Source: Dinochytrium kinnereticum
Taxonomy: Eukaryota > Chytridiomycota > Chytridiomycetes > Chytridiales > Chytridiaceae
Reading direction: 5' to 3'
Length of the DNA: 64,000 bases
Assembly: GCA_027604005.1 (NCBI GenBank)
Contig: JADGJT010000004.1
Location: 118,173 to 182,172 of the forward strand
The translations under genes and the position numbers were made by a program. This document shows, piece after piece, positions 39,101 through 49,668 of the stretch (the stretch's first letter is position 1; every line of letters starts with the position of its first letter). Under the pieces are notes generated by a model. That model was not told where the DNA came from. It made no database searches and saw nothing but the letters and a program-made list of their open reading frames with translations.

Positions 39101-39786
39101 GATTCCAGTGGTAGCAGCCTGAGGTTCCGTGGGAGAAACAACAACCTCCTCCACCTCCTCCTCTTCATACTCGCCACCTTCCTCTTCCTCTCCTTCAATC
39201 AAATCATAATCTTCAAATATCTCATGGTTCTCCGAGAAGGTGATCCCTCTTCTATTGGGAGGAGGAATCTTATCTCCCTCCTCTGCATCATGCGCATTGA
39301 TGGACGCTAGCTGAACGTTGCGAATCTTATTGAGACGAGCAAGGCGCTCGAAAGGTGTCTCCACGTTCTCGGCGGGGATATAGCCAATCTGCTCATTTCA
39401 AGTGGAACGTTAGCAAAGGGATACAGTGTATTTAACATTCCGTTCTTCGTCAGCAAGCACACCATAACGATGCATGGGGGGCAAAAACAACAAAAGGGAA
39501 GTGTACATATATTGCTGCCACTGAGAGCACACATACGCACCTCATCTGTCTTGATACATTTGACGAGCCACCAGTAAGAGTTGGAGTCGTCCAGCAACTC
39601 CAATGAATCCCCCTTCAAGACGCAAACCTGTCCCTCCAAATTCGCAACGAATGTGTGGAGGGCATAGACCAAACTGTAGTCAATGGTCTCATCCAACTCC
39701 ATCACTGGAGAAGCGGGTTCTATCATGTCCATGTCATCGTCGTTTCCTGCCTGGCCATCATCATCCAGCCGCTGCATGTCCGTCAT
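36134..39786 (-). CDS. SH3 plus tandem RA-domain protein, Tea4/Bud14-like SH3
   Basis: Exons 39541-39786, 39050-39388, 38798-38953, 38504-38690, 38048-38425, 36291-37981 and 36134-36205 give 1022 residues. The SH3 domain at about 35-92 reads YSLVYALHTFVANLEGQ, DDSNSYWWLVK and IGYIPAENVETPFERLARLN, the pattern of fungal Tea4/Bud14 polarity factors. An acidic stretch follows (EGEEEEGGEYEEEEVEE). Two Ras-associating-like domains come next: about 248-345 (INVLRIYAGNVDLKATFKSV, LDSQEKRLPESDNVFQML) and about 355-455 (YHLIRIFMQDESDVSGKIKT, ALKKFKLPADPNFLY). A long Ser-rich, probably disordered C-terminus ends with a short helix, DLDSLLASAVNAFQV. Likely a cortical scaffold that reads Ras-type GTPases; partners are unknown. 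Confidence 0.78.
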
Positions 39787-40771
39787 GTGCTATATAGACC
39801 CTGGCGGCGTCAATACGCTGCGGGTCGGAATGCGGATGGGATGGTTGTTGAATGCGGCTGGGTGTAGATGTATTCGGACTTGCGAATGCTCCTCCGACAG
39901 AGATGTAATGTCCAGATCTATTCCAACGGCCACAGAAAGCACCGTCAAGCTGATCCACCCAAAAAACTAACTACCAGATGAAGGCAGATGAATTCCTCCG
40001 TTCCAGCGCCAATCCACCTCCTGCTTCAGCTGAGAATCAAGCGGTGCGGACACTCGCTGGTGAGGGGGATGTCGCAGCAGCTCGCAGGTACGCACGGGAG
40101 CAGCAGCAGCAGCAGCAGCAGAGCAGGGGCAGGGTGCAAGGGGAAGGATGCAGGCCGAGGATTTGGAACGGAGACGTACAATGCAGAGTCGTACAGATTC
40201 TGAGAGGTTTTCTTCTGGCAGGCAATCGGCACGGAGACGGGCATGCAGGCGCGTCCCCGCACTCTGACGAGGCGAGCTTGTCACTGCGCAATTGACCATT
40301 GGTGTGTTTCTGACTTATTCTCAAGACTAGGGAGTAGCTTTCCTTCACGTCGACTGGCGAACGTGCGAGGTGCGGAACGGCGGATGGCCAAGCACATTTC
40401 ATCTCATACGCGTTCATCAAGCTGATGCTCATTCATTATCTACCCGTCTGCATTCCACCCTGCCTGAGATCGCTGCTGTGGTCCACGCTGGCGACGCGTG
40501 ATGCCCCAACTGCAGGGCAGCATCACTTTGTTCAGCAGAGAACACATGAATACTGAGCCACTTCATCTGGGTGTTCCTGCCCATTATCCCAAATTTCTGT
40601 TTTTTTAATTTTGATTTTTGAAGGACCAGGGTGTTCGCGTCAAATCATCTTTGACGGCGGCATCACTCTGAAAGGAGCTGCTCACTTTAACATGAGACAC
40701 GACATACTCGCCACTGACTGGGAGTTGGAGAACTAGATACCTCCGCTCGTTAGGATTGATGCCCACTCATT
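39787..40771. promoter_or_regulatory. Upstream region of the SH3-RA gene
   Basis: A 985-bp spacer. It includes overlapping short frames on both strands around 39980-40300 with no domain, and a CAG run. I interpret it as promoter and 5' UTR of the SH3-RA gene plus the RFC 3' UTR; a small unrecognised gene cannot be excluded. Confidence 0.35.
40101..40121 (+). repeat. (CAG)7 trinucleotide run
   Basis: Seven perfect CAG units in the spacer upstream of the SH3-RA gene. It would encode Gln only in an unsupported plus-strand frame. Confidence 0.9.
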
Positions 40772-42582
40772 CACTTGCTGGACGCCATGTCCACAGAGAG
40801 CCGGAAGGCGCCGACGAGCGCACTCAGCTGTACTTTTTCACTGCATCCAACCGAAAGATTAAATCTGGTGAAGTTACAAAAAGGTTAGTTTCAACTATTT
40901 TAGGATATCATGAAAAAATACCAAAGAAAACTGGGCTCCTTCAAACAAAACAAAACAAACTAACTCTATTTCTGCTAATTTGGAAAGCAGGTAAGCCCTA
41001 ACGTTGGAGGGAAGCTCCATGGCGGCAATGGTATTATGGAGCTCCACGATGATCTCACTAAGGGCCAGTCCCTTTTCAAGTTTTAGTGCCGACACACCTG
41101 GAATTGAATGTAAGTGCTAATAGTCCTAATAATTCAACACTCATTCGCAAAAAAAGCGCTGGTAGAAGAACTTACGTGAAAGAGCGACATCGAAGTCATC
41201 ATTGAACATCCACTCTGCAATTTTCATAATCTCCGCGGGCATTGGTGCTGCGACACAAGAATAAACTGATTTCTCGTCGACTACATCATATGCTGCATGA
41301 ACCGCTTGGAGGACGTTAAGAGTTCGCCTCATATCCCCATTGGAAAGTTTCAAAATCGCTTTTCTTCCATCATCTGTAATGTTCACCCTTCGCATATACA
41401 TCAGAGAGGCAGAAAACAATAACATATATAGTTTAAGAGGGAAGAAGTGCTCACCCTTCACTTTGAACCACAAAATCAAGGCGATTTCTGATATGGTCTT
41501 CATGTAACGGCTTAAATCGGAACCTTGTACACCGAGATTGTAGGGCGGGAATGATCTTACTGACGTAGTTACAGATTATGCAGAATCGCACATTCATTGT
41601 GTACTTTTCGACAACTGATAAAATAAGAAGAAGAAGAGTGAAATGTGAATAAAAGGGAGGTTTTGGGAATGGAGGGAACAAATTGTTAGTTATGGAATCA
41701 TAATGGATAAACAGTACATACTTCTTCTGAGCGCATTCTGAGCAACTTGTGTCATGGCGTCAGCTTCGTCTAGAATTATAAGTTTGAATCCAGAGCTATA
41801 AAGAGAAATTGTTATTGTCCAGTCTAGCCCCATATTACCAAAGAGCAAAAGGGATAAAACGGCTAGGCGCGCGTGCAAACCTGAATATCTTTTTGGTACT
41901 TGCAAAGTTTTTAATCTGCTCACGAACAACATCAATTCCTCTATCATCCGAAGCGTTGAGCTTTTTACCGAAAAAAAAGGGAAGTCAGTATTCTAGGAGT
42001 TCGTTTAATTGCTGAACAGCGAAGCGACGAAAGATGCTGCTTCGATGTTTCCATGTATACCTCAAGAATCATTGACCGAAATCTTGGTCCATACAGCCGC
42101 CTTGCACATGCCAGGATAAGAGAGGTCTTTCCTGTTCCGGGAGGTCCATAGAATAACAGATGGGGAAGCTTGTTCTCATCGATAAAACTTGTGACTGAGA
42201 TACGGGTTAGTATGTTGGTGGCATTTGACCCGAAGATGAAAAAGTAGCATTCAAAGCTTGACATGGTGATTCCAACAATCCCCTAAACCATCACAGACGA
42301 AAGCAAATAAAAGACTAAAATAGATATCTCATTCAAAATAAGCAAGAACCACTGACTTGTTGTGATTATATCGGTGTGAGAAATGAGCTCGTCCATCTGC
42401 GAAGGCCGATACTTTTCAACCCATGGCAGGGCCTCCTCAACCACCGAGTTGTTTTTTGTCGGCAACAAAACAGCCGCCTCCTTCCCCTTGCTCGCCATGC
42501 CCGAAGGCCGTAGCGGGGAGATGGGTCGGATAATGTCGGACTCTCCCATTTCTTCATCGTCATCACTGTTTCGACCCATCAT
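40772..42582 (-). CDS. RFC3: Replication factor C small subunit (yeast Rfc3 / human RFC5)
   Basis: Clamp-loader AAA+ subunit that helps load PCNA. Exons 42357-42582, 42061-42194, 41881-41960, 41722-41795, 41455-41614, 41176-41397, 40965-41097 and 40772-40864 give 373 residues. Motifs: [18 protein letters not shown], Walker [37 protein letters not shown], Walker [13 protein letters not shown] with NALRR, sensor 1 [20 protein letters not shown] (the SRC motif), sensor 2 region [11 protein letters not shown], and a C-terminal collar ending [20 protein letters not shown]. The sequence [17 protein letters not shown] points to Rfc3/RFC5 rather than RFC2 or RFC4. Start at 42582 or 42579. The acidic N-terminal extension (about 45 residues) is longer than in animals. 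Confidence 0.95.
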
Positions 42583-42967
42583 AGCGCTTCGAGAAAAAAT
42601 ATTTCGTCCAGATTGTTGGACGCGGCATGAGTGTTCTTTCAAACTCACAGATGCACGCGTGCCATTGCAATGCTGGACCGAGAGTTATGCTCTACGGATT
42701 TTCAGGAACAAGTGCATGTGGAATGGTCACGTTGGGGGACTTGAAATCTTTTATTTGCGGTCGGTTTTCAAGTTTTGTCAAAGAAAAGGTATGGGCACAG
42801 TTATCCTGTTAGAAGCGACGGCAGCCCGTTGTACTTATTACATCGCGGTATTCGATCGCCCTCAATAAACCCTTGCACAATCATCGAGGGTTGCTGCTGG
42901 AGGGCTAACACATTCAGAACTTAAAGGAAACCATTTACAGCAATTTGCAAGTAAAGAATTTTCTGTG
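42583..42967. promoter_or_regulatory. Divergent promoter, RFC / SPC1
   Basis: A 385-bp spacer between divergent start codons. No clear TATA element on either strand. Confidence 0.4.
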
Positions 42968-43501
42968 ATGGACGTTAAAATCGTGAGTTGGCAATGGGTG
43001 GATTGACGATATATTACTTGACGCTGACATGCTATCCTTCAGGACTTTGAGGGCCAAAAGCTCGCCGAGATGCTTATGCACTGGATTCTATCATCCTTTG
43101 GGGTCAGTATGACTGGCTGGTGATCTATTGGAAGGTCAGCAGCTAATGGTTCGTTTTCTCAGGTGGTAGGATTCGCCGTTGGTTTTGTTCAGCAATCTCT
43201 GCTGACCACGATGCTGATACTTCTCGGTGGCCTCCTCCTTGCCGGAATCGTGAGTTTTCATACTTCTAGCCTGATTACTCCTGCTATTACACATGGATGT
43301 CCATGATTTGCTATGCCTTGCACCCAAACCATATTCAGACCAGCCCATCTTCTTCTCCTTCCTCAGGTCTGCATACCTCCTTGGCCAATGTACCGCTCGC
43401 ACCCCGTTCAATGGCTTCCTAAACGGGAAAAAGTAGTTGTGGAATCCTCAGAACCGCAAGTAAAAACCTGGTGGACCTTTTTCAAGAAGATACTGTTTTG
43501 A
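42968..43501 (+). CDS. SPC1: Signal peptidase complex subunit 1 (SPC12 family)
   Basis: Small ER membrane subunit of the complex that removes signal peptides. Exons 42968-42982 (15 bp), 43043-43102, 43163-43249 and 43367-43501 give 98 residues. The family pattern is clear: DFEGQKLAEMLMHWI, membrane span 1 (VVGFAVGFVQQSL), membrane span 2 (MLILLGGLLLAGIVCI) and then PPWPMYRSHPVQWLPKRE. Both ends face the cytosol in this family. All three introns are phase 0. It was pieced together from short exons too small to stand out alone; the match to SPCS1 is unmistakable. Confidence 0.93.
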
Positions 43502-43678
43502 GCCCTTGCCCAGATACTTTTGTCATGAATCAACCTCTTGCCGCCATTTATGAAGTCAATAACGCAAATGGAGACTTCGGATATGTACATTTACTTAATG
43601 CATTACATTCAAACTCAGAGCCGACCTTGCTTTTTCTGTGTTTGAGCGTTCAACCCTGAATCCGCTTCCAGTTACCAA

Positions 43679-46600
43679 CTAATCATCAGAGTTCGAAGAA
43701 GTCGATTCATTCCCACTGATGGCCGCAGAGGTTGCCGCGCGTCTTGGAATTATTGGCCCCCTCAACACTCCTCTTCCTCGGCCCCTCCCTCGCCCTTTCG
43801 ATCTTTTCCGAGCCGCAGATAAGATTGATGAACTGGAAGGCGTGTCTAAAGTGTTAGCCGAGTCTGCCATGACCGCACCACCGCCTCGTTTCCTGCTGGG
43901 TGATGATCTTGCGCTCCCTTGTTGCATCGCCTCTGCGACAACTGGCTTTGACCCAACCGTTGCTGGACCGGTGCCACTGCGACTTGCCTTGAGGATCTCC
44001 ACGACTTTCTGTCATCGCAATTGCAAACACAAGCAGTTAGACTTCATAAATTCAGAAATTCTCGGTCCTTACCGAAACGCGTGTGCTTTGATGAACGGAT
44101 CCCGTTCCAGTCTTCGAGAAAAACCGATCAAGCAGAACCTGCTGAGGTCCGCTCCGCTGCTTGTCCTTGAAATGGAGAGAAAAGAGGTGGTCAGCAGGGT
44201 GTGGGTGCAGGAATGGCATACCATCTCCCGGATGACAGGGATCAACACCTCGTCTGTCTTTGAGACAGAAAGGCCAGCCTTTTCCTCCATGAAATCACGG
44301 ATCGAGTTCAGATCCGGCGATCCCCATTGAAATTCTCGAGTTTCTTCATCCACTTGAGGATGGAAGTAAGCCTCGATGACACGCGGATCTGGAAAGTGAT
44401 CGGGAACCTCAATAGCCCTCGCACGCTTCCTCTTAACAACAAACAAAAAAAAACAGACAGAACAGAATTGGGGCAAATGAGAAGGGTCAGAGAAATGCTC
44501 TGCCTTTCCAGCAATTATCAATCTACTTACGAATTTCTGACGGAATGCCGATTTTACGGCATCTTTCTGACCTTGCTGGACTGCTCTAACCCAACTCCTA
44601 AAGTTCTCCAAGCATTTCAAGTCATTAAAGGCCACGCTATCGTCTTCCACACCCGAATCGACCCCCGTGAACTCTCGGAGAATCTCCATTGCGCTCACTA
44701 TCCCAATAGACGGAATCCCTTCTGTGTAATCACTCCCTAGCAGGTACGCCAAAAGGACGAGCCACCGCCTTCGCAATCCCATAGTTGATTCTAAACGGTC
44801 TAAGGTGTACGATTCCACGTACTTGTTCTGGTTGAAAACATTCTTGTAAACATGGGTGCCGCCAAATAAAAATACATCCGAATCGTCCGTCACGATCCCG
44901 TCTACAAGCTTTGCAGTAAGAAGCCAAGCGCACTGAGATTCGGCCTCCATTGGAGCAATAATATAAGGCAAACCAAACAGTCGAAGCAGCTCCTTTTAAG
45001 AAAAACCATGTCAGTAACTGAAACATATTTAAATAAAAAAACAACAAAAAACCCGAGAATAACCCACCATACTCTCATTAACCATCTCAGTGGTAATCGT
45101 ATCCGCGTCCCTCTTGTCTCTCCTCCTCTGTCCAACAAGCACGCTCATCCTCTCCGCAATACCGTCTGTCACGTCCCCAAGGGACCGGTTCTGGATCTGA
45201 GCGACGAACCTTGCGAAATCCTCATCCTCTTCTTGAGCGACAGGGGTGACTCCCAGTCTTTCCTCTTCTTCATGGTGTGCGTCAAGCGAGATTTCAACTT
45301 CGCCTTCCCCTTCAACGTCGGAGTCGGAGTCGGAGATGTCGACTATTGTTTGGGTTGATTCAGTCAGAGATGGAGTTGTAGGAGGGTTAAGGGTAGTTTT
45401 TGGGAGAGTGGTCGCGGGCTTTGAGAAGGGGCTGGTTACGGGTCTGTGGTCGGTAATATGGGAAGATATGATGGGTGAAGACTTCTCGATAACGTGCGAA
45501 AGGTATATTACTGGTGTCGCGAGTGTCATTTCGGTCGCGGGAGGTAACGCGTCTGCTGTTGGCTCTGGCAATACCCCATAGGATCTTTTTTCTAAATCGT
45601 TGAGCCTGTCATCTGGTGTAAAAGCACGATTGCCCAATAGAGTAACATCGCCCTCCTGTCTTCCGCCCACAGTCATGCTGAAGCTGACCTTCTTGCTCTT
45701 TCCTTTGGTAGATGATAAAGAATCAAGGCTTTCATGAATACTCTCCACGGTAATAAGCTCCTTTGGGGAGATCAGCGCGTTTTTAGCCGTGGCAGATGCT
45801 GGGATTTCAACAGACTCGCCCATAACCAAATCCTCTTCTTGACATTCTCTTTGTACTATTGTAACTGCAGCTTGCTTGCTAAGGGGCGAGCCCTCACACT
45901 GATTGTCTAATTTCTCCTTGACAGATGTCATAGTAGGACTAGAAACAGATGCTTCGTACTCCCTCATACTATCGTGCATAACGTTCATAACAATATTATG
46001 CTCCTTAGCCAGGTCTGTAGCATTCGAACTTGATTGATCAGGCACGAATGAAAGTGGTTCTGATTCCGATTGCGATACTGAAAGGGTTGACCCCTGGCCC
46101 TTGTTTATTCTCACGAGCGAGTCTTCTTCATCCGAAAATAAGGGGACTATGAGCTCATCCTCTTCGGATCTCTTAAAAGCATCCAAATTTTGTCCCTCGG
46201 AAATGGCATTCACGGTTCCATCCGCATGTAAAAGGAAACCGCCTGTGCGTACAAGCCCTTTTGACTGACTGGTAGATAAATCTAGTTTGATCTTCTTGCT
46301 AGGATGTACGAAAACCTCATCCTCTTCATCAGAAAATAAAGGATCATCATCATTAGCTCGCGCCAACTCGCCATTTCTTAACGTTTCCAACCTCGCCGCT
46401 AGTACGTTCTCCATGTAGTTAAACGTCACGGCGACATTCTCGGCATGCTCAGGAAGCTTATCCCGTCGCTTTCTAAGAAGCACCAGTCGATCATTCAAAG
46501 CGTTTTCATCGCTCTCGCGGCATATTTCAGCAACAACTTCCAAGTAGTTCGGAAAATACTCTTCAACGCCCCTTGGGGCTGATGCCGCCCATATGTCTAT

Positions 46601-48487
46601 GTTACTTGAATTTGCGATAAGGAGGAGATCTTTAAGCGATGCAGGTGGGGGGGTTTTGGGTCTATCAGTATCTAAAGTATATGAAGTTCCAGAAGGACCG
46701 CTGAGACTGCTCATATATCTATCCTGCTCCTGCTCCAAAAAAAGACGGTTGATTTCAGCTGGGCTTAGCGCATCTCGTTCGTAATCGATATTTCGAGTAC
46801 CACCGTATCGAGACCCATCCCCCTTTTCGGCAAACATACGTTCGATATCCTTTGCGCTCATTGAATCATCAACTTTAGGGCCGTAATCATTGTTTGCTTC
46901 CAAGTCTAAAGGCGGTGACATGCTATCTCGTTTGCTTTGCTCATCAACGCCAACTATATCATCAAAGGCAGCACCGGCTTGAATATAGCTCCCCAGAACG
47001 GCCTGGTCTGTTTCTACCTCAACAAAATCCTCATCATCATCCGAATTTGAGTGATATTCACCCTCTTTCACGATCCTTCCCTCGTCATCTAGTTCAAGGA
47101 GCTTCATATTTCTCTGTCTCTGAATAAAGTCAGAAAGCTGGTTTGAGATCTTTCCATTCTCCACAATCTTTCCCGATCCGACTTCTGCCCATGCCATAGT
47201 ATGCCCTGCCCCTGCCGCGTCATCGTTCTTAACGAGGATATACTCTCTGCCCTTCATGGAGGCGATACGCTTGGGCACGTCCATCTGCTGCTTCCTTTTT
47301 TCAAACATCTTTGTCCTCTTTGTAACGTCAGGGTTGGTACTGATTCCTCCGGTTCTGGCAATGTCAAACAGCTTTTCTGTTAAAGTGTTTCTATGAACGA
47401 GGTTGCGAATTTGAAGAAGACTAAAGTCGATTGGCGATGGAACGCTTAGCAGCTCATTCACTCGAGTGTATGAGGCTTCTCGAGAGTTGGTCTTAAGGTC
47501 AAGGATTATTTGATATTGTAGCTCTACGGGAAGTTCTGAGAAAGCTTGGGACTCGAGATTAAGAGAATTTAGATCAACAGAGTCACGATGAGCTGTTATG
47601 AAATCGTGAAGTTCCCGCTCGTCCGCCAAACGAGGATCGCTGGAAAGAGCCACGACGTTCCTTAAGGACTCAAGCATCAGCGCGAGGGTTCCTTTTAAAG
47701 CCAATCACTTACGCTGTTGCATCCACTGGGGGAAGTTCAAACTCATCTCGCTTCCTCTTCTGACGAAGTGTATTGGCCATCGCATCCTGCATCTGCTGCT
47801 CCTCTGTTATCGATTCCGATCCAACTGAGGCCAACTTGGCAGGCGACACCTTCGTTTTGGTAACCTCCTTTCCCTTTCTGCCTCTTCCAGTATCATTCAC
47901 GTTCAGCACCGTGTCTTCCATGTACCGAACGCCTTCTGGTAGTTTCTGCTCTTTCCTTCCCTCTCTTGCATTGCAGAGTTAAGTTGAAATGGGGAGAATG
48001 TTGCAAAACAAACCTCGCAACCTCTACATCATGCACAGCCCGCATCTGCAGTTGAGCCATCAAAAGCTTCTCAGCTGTCCTTTGTACTCCTGTATCTGCA
48101 TCGGCTCGTCGCCTCCTTCGAGCTACCACAGTGGCCCTCTTAAGCGTCGGCGTGGCGCCATCAAAAACAAAGATGGGCTGCACTCCATAAAAGAGTAACT
48201 TGCAGATTCTGCGAAAGAACCCTAGGAGATGGGCTCCTCTTACCGGATTACCTTCAGCGTCCCGCATGGCCTTAAGAAATTGATGCAGCCAAATGCTGGC
48301 ATGTTAACACAGTGAAGTTAAGGATGCCCTTTAATGCATTGGATATGAAGAAAAGAAAAAGAAAAGGACGCTCAGTGAGCAGGTCGATGAAAAGGATATC
48401 AATTGCCAGGCGCTTCCCAGCGAGGGTTTCGAGCCTCTCGTTCGTCGCAGCGGGCTCGATCAACTGCCACAAGCCCTTAACACCCAT
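43679..48487 (-). CDS. RAD2: Nucleotide-excision repair endonuclease XPG/RAD2
   Basis: Structure-specific nuclease that makes the 3' incision in nucleotide-excision repair. Exons 48400-48487, 48028-48302, 47713-47945, 45068-47660, 44531-44992, 44222-44431, 44073-44165 and 43679-44008 give 1427 residues. The N-domain has [30 protein letters not shown] and [15 protein letters not shown] long acidic spacer (exon at 45068-47660) marks XPG rather than FEN1 or EXO1. The I-domain has [32 protein letters not shown] and [35 protein letters not shown] and [15 protein letters not shown] follow. The C-terminus has a PCNA-binding motif (QVLLDRFF, about 1296-1303) and a basic RG tail ([13 protein letters not shown]). 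The first intron is a U12-type AT-AC intron. The donor after exon 2 could be 6 bp further on. Confidence 0.95.
48303..48399 (-). other. U12-type (AT-AC) spliceosomal intron in RAD2/XPG
   Basis: A 97-nt intron with 5' end ATATCCTTTT (perfect U12 AT-AC donor), branch site ATCCTTAAC at 48317-48325 (one mismatch to the U12 consensus) and 3' end GTTAAC, the branch adenosine lying 15 nt from the terminal C. Removing it joins ATTG to ATGCCAGC and restores [12 protein letters not shown], the invariant XPG motif. No GT-AG choice in this stretch does so. Confidence 0.9.
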
Positions 48488-49668
48488 TGCATCCCACTCC
48501 CTAGAGAATTGTCTACAAAAATCAGCAAGGTGTTAAGTCGATAAAGAAGAACCGTAACTATTTTATTGCTGTCCGTACTGTTGGCTTTCGACTTCGTTGT
48601 TTCACTCTATGTTCACTTCGTTGACCTCTTTCTGTTACTATCGTTACCTACTCATTGGTTGAGTCTCCCACCATGCGTGGTATTCCGTGTATACTGTAAG
48701 CTTCTAGTTATTGACGATAGTTTACAGAGGCGAAAAGAAAAGAACGGGAAAACCTGTACATACTTGAACGTGCTTCAGTTAATGGCGAGCTGTCCGATGT
48801 CCCTTCACATCCGCCGGGATCGGATGTGGGGTGCAATCAAACGTTCAATGGCCTGTACACGCACGTCCCGAGCCGCGTGCGTGGGCAGAGCGGCCGGGGC
48901 CACGTTAACCTCTACAACCGGGTCTGAATCTTCGTCCTCCTCGTCCGAATCATCCAAAGTTGGAGCGGCTGGGGGTGCCGGAACCACATCAGGCCCCAGA
49001 AGAAGCGCCCCAGATGGGATGGCAGGGGGTGGAACCAGAAGTCCCCGAGCCCCCGGGCGAGCCAGGAGTCCCGAGGACGGGAGCAGCAGTGGCGGGCCCA
49101 GAAAGAGCGACGTATGAAGCGATACTTTGTATTTGACGAGGGAATATCCGTGCTTCCCAAACCCATAACACGTCTTGAAATAACTGTGATCAAAGGCATC
49201 CACCTTCAATACGCGACTGCAACGCCCCCCGCAGCCGGCCCCATACCTAGAATAGCGGGCCAGCCGTGAGCCCAGGGAAATCAGCGAGAAAAGCCAAGGG
49301 GTTTGGGGCAGGGCGGGGGCCAATGGCCGAAAGCGAAGCCATCAGAGCTGCCTACAACTCGGCTAAACTCTTGGGCCAGGGGTGAGGCAGAGGGTTGATG
49401 TCGTGATCATTACGGCAATCCAATCAGGCACGATCTGAAGAGACATCAACACCCTGCCAAGAGGTCATGCTAAATATCCAGAGGTCGTTAGGTTTAACAA
49501 GCGGCGAATATATTTTCAAAAGACAGTAAAACGTAATGGGAAATCCGCTCGCTCAATACGAAACAGGACCAGCGTGGGTAAATCAAAATGCTCAAGGCAA
49601 GAGAGCAATGATCCTCTCAAGGAGGTATGAAAATTGCAAGAACAGGACAAGACAAGGGCAAAACACAT
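48488..49668. other. Spacer upstream of RAD2 with an orphan minus-strand open frame
   Basis: A 1181-bp stretch between RAD2 and SHMT. It holds the RAD2 promoter, the SHMT 3' UTR and a GC-rich block (48800-49340), markedly richer than its surroundings, that carries the orphan frame listed separately. Confidence 0.45.
48805..49323 (-). CDS. Orphan open reading frame, function unknown
   Basis: Open for 172 codons on the minus strand. The product has a Cys/Tyr-rich segment (RYGAGCGGRCSRVLKVDAFD, FKTCYGFGKHGYS), then a proline/leucine-rich stretch, an acidic run (DDSDEEDEDSDP) and a short basic end. I recognise no domain. In favour: length and an acidic-run composition typical of proteins. Against: a long plus-strand frame overlaps it, GC-rich DNA favours chance frames, and I cannot fix a start. 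A different in-frame beginning at an ATG near 49342 with an AG acceptor near 49255 is possible. Confidence 0.25.
   Translation of the reverse strand: MAPALPQTPWLFSLISLGSRLARYSRYGAGCGGRCSRVLKVDAFDHSYFKTCYGFGKHGYSLVKYKVSLHTSLFLGPPLLLPSSGLLARPGARGLLVPPPAIPSGALLLGPDVVPAPPAAPTLDDSDEEDEDSDPVVEVNVAPAALPTHAARDVRVQAIERLIAPHIRSRRM

Noticed and set aside
39978..40295. 105-codon plus-strand frame with a polyglutamine run
   Set aside because: No recognisable domain; it overlaps equally long frames on the other strand and depends on a (CAG)7 repeat. Treated as spacer.
47661..47704. RAD2 exon starting [14 protein letters not shown]
   Set aside because: Joining at AAAAG before GAACCC puts the next exon out of frame. 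The acceptor CTTAAG at 47661 keeps frame and leaves a branch-like CTGATG in the intron.
48272..48399. RAD2 exon 1 reading on through the U12 intron
   Set aside because: The frame stays open for a while but loses the invariant ASIWL motif; the AT-AC intron restores it.
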